From: Paramecium octaurelia
Taxonomy: Eukaryota; Ciliophora; Oligohymenophorea; Peniculida; Parameciidae
DNA length: 64,000 bases
Direction of reading: 5' to 3'
Assembly (NCBI GenBank): GCA_905182995.1
Contig: CAJJDP010000108.1
Location: 201,722-265,721, forward strand
Shown here piece by piece: positions 61,565 to 64,000 of this stretch. A program made the translations under genes and the position numbers. Position 1 is the first letter of the stretch; the number at the start of each line of letters is the position of its first letter. Under the pieces are notes generated by a model. It worked only from the letters and a program-made list of their open reading frames with translations, was not told the origin of the DNA and made no database searches.

Positions 61565-61767
61565 TTGAAATCAAAATGAATTCGAATTAATTATTAATGT
61601 TTCTGTGTTTCAAATTTTAAGAATTAAAATATACATTTATGAAACACTATTCAAATTTATTACTCATAATTTCTTGATTAATCTTTATCTATTTCCTCAT
61701 CTATCTATACCCCCATTGGTTTGGCTTTATCATAAAATTCAGATGTGTAAATAGTGGAATTCATAAT

Positions 61768-62049
61768 TCAGAAAAAGCAACCCTGAACTCCATAATTAAT
61801 TTTTAGTCTCTACCTCAAATATATATGATCAATTTCTTTCTAATAAACAAACTTATGTTTAAAACTTGTCAATTTTATAAATAAGTACTTACTGGATGAA
61901 GAGAATTTATCAATAAACTTTTTTCAAGGAACTCAAAGATATCTAAAAATAATTGCATCAAGAATGTGGCATGATAATTGAACTTCTATTCTTACTCAAA
62001 ATCTTTGATTACAATAGAGAAAAAGATTATTTTTAATGTAACTGCTCAT
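61768..62049 (-). CDS. Small unknown protein, intron structure uncertain
   Basis: Starts MSSYIKNNLFLY; a 22-nt intron leads to QQKFNYHATFLMQLFLDIFE, FLEKSLLINSLHP, and after a second intron of unclear extent to IDHIYLRQRLKINYGVQGCF and a TGA. A further protein-like frame continues past this TGA to 61651 (STIYTSEFYDKAKPMGVQID), so the true end may lie there. Not recognised; helical. Confidence 0.4.
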
Positions 62050-62702
62050 TCTTTCTTTTTGAACTCAAGAGAAATAACTTATTAATTATAAAAATGAAGT
62101 GGGGGTTAAAGTTCCTATTAGTATAGGGAAATAATCTATAGGGATGTTTATTTGATATTGTTTGAAATTATAATTTTATCTTAAATCATTGATGCTATAT
62201 ATTTGATAGATTAATTGATAGTTATTATTTTCTAATTCTGAAATCATATTAAAAATAGTTAGATATATTTTATATTTAAATCTTAGGATCTTAATTGCTA
62301 TCTGTGGCTATCTTGAATCTAAATTACTTGCACTTTCTAATCAAATAAATTGTTATCATTTTTAATTTAATCTAATTAATATAAAGATCTCCTAAATTTA
62401 GGATTCTAATTATTTATGATTTCTATTCATAATTATTTTTGAAATGGAAAAGATGATAATCATATTCTTAAATAAAAAGGAAGGACAAATTCTGAAAAGA
62501 TTGGGTTAAATAAATAAAATCACACATAAGAACCATTATATATAAGGAGTAGATGAAACATGTGGTTTGAAATTGATGATATGCCAAATTTAGAGGGGTT
62601 AGATTAAGTATGAGAAAATTGGGGGAGTCTCTGGGAATTATATTGATTTATGAGTAAATTTCAAAAGTGGAATAATTCGTTTTTTTATTATAAATAATTG
62701 TT
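62050..62702. other. AT-rich divergent intergenic region
   Basis: About 650 bases. A 66-codon frame at about 62442 (MEKMIIIFLNKKEGQ) is no more than expected by chance. No RNA gene seen. Confidence 0.45.
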
Positions 62703-64000
62703 ATGTTGTTGATAACAGCTTTATTCCTTTTAGGAACAGCTAAGCATTTTACAGTAGAGTTAAAAAGTCGTCATACTTAAGAACATTTAATTGAAATCGT
62801 AAATTTGTTGTAACATTCACATGCTGAATTGTTGGAGGAAAACAATTATTAGAAGATTGGAAAGGGAGTTGAAGGGGCACTCCAATTTGAGACAGTGATG
62901 CTTGAGAAGAATATTTAGAAAAAGAATTTAAAGCATTAGAATCATCATAATAAAAAATAGGAACATCATCATAAGAAAAGAAAAAATACAAACATGGTTG
63001 TAAATGAGTCATTGATGGATGTGATACCTTTAACAGCCGAAGAAAAAGGTTTGTTTGAGGAATCTGGTGCATTAGCTCCAGTTGACATCCATATAGAAGA
63101 ATAAATGGAACATTAAAGTCAAAAGTTATTGACTACAAACAGGAATCAGGATGGATTATATATAGCCGATGTGCCATTGACAAATATAGCTAATACTATG
63201 TTCATTGGTGAATTATAGGTAGGAAGTGCATAGGGAAAAAATTCTTTTGATGTTATTTTTGATACAGGTTCTGCATTGACATGTGTAGCTTCAGAGTAAT
63301 GTAAAGATATCGGATGTTAAAAGAGTAAGAGATATAATAGAGCTGAAAGTCAATCATTCAATGAGATTGGCAAATCAGTGGAGATTGTATTTGGTAGTGG
63401 AACTTTGAAGGGACTGATAAACAGAGAGAGAATAAGAGTAGATGGTCTAGATTTGAAGGATGCATTGTTTATTGAAGTGACTTAATAAATTGGAGATGCA
63501 TTTCATGAGGGTGAATTCGATGGTATTGTGGGATTAGGCTATCCTCATATGACAGGAGTACCCACCTTGTTTGATTACATGATCTAATAGCATAAACTAC
63601 ACTCAAATGTGTTTACATTCCATTTGAATAGAGCAACTGGAAATTCAGGATCATAATTAATCTTTGGTGGAAGTGACGATTCTCAAATCAAAGGAGAATG
63701 GGTGTACCATCATGTTCATGAATAATTCTATTGGTCAATAATGGCAGAATAGATTAAAGTTGGTGATAAGGATACTGGGATTTGTACACATTAGCATAAG
63801 TGTAAGATGGTTGTTGACACTGGAACCACTTTGTTGACAGGACCAACAAAGGATGTGAGAGCCTTGTTGTCGATGATCAGAGTTGAACCGAAATGTCAAA
63901 ATTATCCAACAATGCCAGATATCACATTTGTTATTGATGGACATGATTACATCTTATCACCTAAGGATTACATTCTAACTATCACATGTATTTATAATAA
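62703..64000 (+). CDS. Pepsin-family (A1) aspartic protease, cut by right window edge
   Basis: Secreted or lysosomal aspartic protease. A signal peptide (MLLITALFLLGTA) is followed by a propeptide of about 160 aa with a His/Lys/Gln-rich stretch. The mature domain begins YIADVPLTNIANTMFIGELQ. First catalytic motif FDTGSALTCVAS, flap-region VEIVFGSGTLKG, FDGIVGLGYPHM, and second catalytic motif VVDTGTTLLTGP. Both active Asp residues are present, unlike the paralog at 55479. No intron is needed until the very end, where a gta... at about 63988 may begin one. The C-terminal part is missing. Confidence 0.92.

Noticed and set aside
1-64000. CRISPR arrays, operons, bacterial-type signals or transposons
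   Set aside because: The window is eukaryotic; no regularly spaced repeats, terminal inverted repeats, transposase or reverse-transcriptase motifs were seen.

Overview
The window reads as macronuclear DNA of a ciliate, almost certainly a Paramecium. Conserved proteins (Prp19, PP2A-A, eL31, uS5, uL13, Sec1/Munc18 and others) only read through if TAA and TAG encode Gln and TGA is the sole stop. Introns are about 20-29 nt with GTA...TAG-type ends, the base composition is very AT-rich, intergenic gaps are often 15-100 bp, and there is a trichocyst matrix protein gene. All gene models below use that code with hand-placed micro-introns, so conventional ORFs break these genes into short pieces.

Layout. 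1-8.5 kb: Prp19 (leaves the left edge), ribosomal eL31, two unknown genes, the PP2A scaffold subunit and APC6/Cdc16. 8.6-14.7 kb: a tail-anchored protein, one 5S rRNA gene, a small unknown gene, a decayed gene and a basic Cys/His protein. 15.8-23.9 kb: trichocyst matrix protein, an LRR-ankyrin protein, ATG8, a TBC RabGAP and a Rab-like GTPase fused to a long coiled coil. 24.3-32.2 kb: an AAAP transporter, a short RIB43A-like protein, two coiled-coil proteins, a WIPI4/Atg18 PROPPIN and a Myb/SANT protein. 32.2-38.8 kb: a Cys-rich surface-type protein, a TRIM-like multi-ubiquitin-like protein and a large ankyrin protein. 38.8-40.9 kb: a gene-poor stretch. 40.9-51.2 kb: an STK32-like kinase, small unknowns, DNAAF1, a Sec1/Munc18 protein, uL13 and a CFAP97-like protein. 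51.3-64 kb: AP-4 epsilon, uS5, a degenerate pepsin-like membrane protein, an acylated AGC kinase, a 62-aa membrane protein, a Pumilio protein, a METTL13/EEF1AKMT4-like methyltransferase, and an intact pepsin-family protease leaving the right edge.

Three perfect direct duplications (1364, 1339 and 1355 bp), each split by a single N at 3021, 10622 and 26535, look like unmerged contig overlaps rather than biology. They create false second copies of several genes.

Functionally the window mixes housekeeping (splicing, translation, cell cycle), membrane traffic and autophagy (Rab/TBC/SM/AP-4/ATG8/WIPI4), cilium biogenesis (DNAAF1, RIB43A, CFAP97-like) and secretion (trichocyst, surface protein, aspartic proteases). 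There is no sign of a co-regulated cluster. The most unusual architectures are the TRIM-like multi-UBL protein (33871-35508) and the Rab-coiled-coil fusion (21183-23894).
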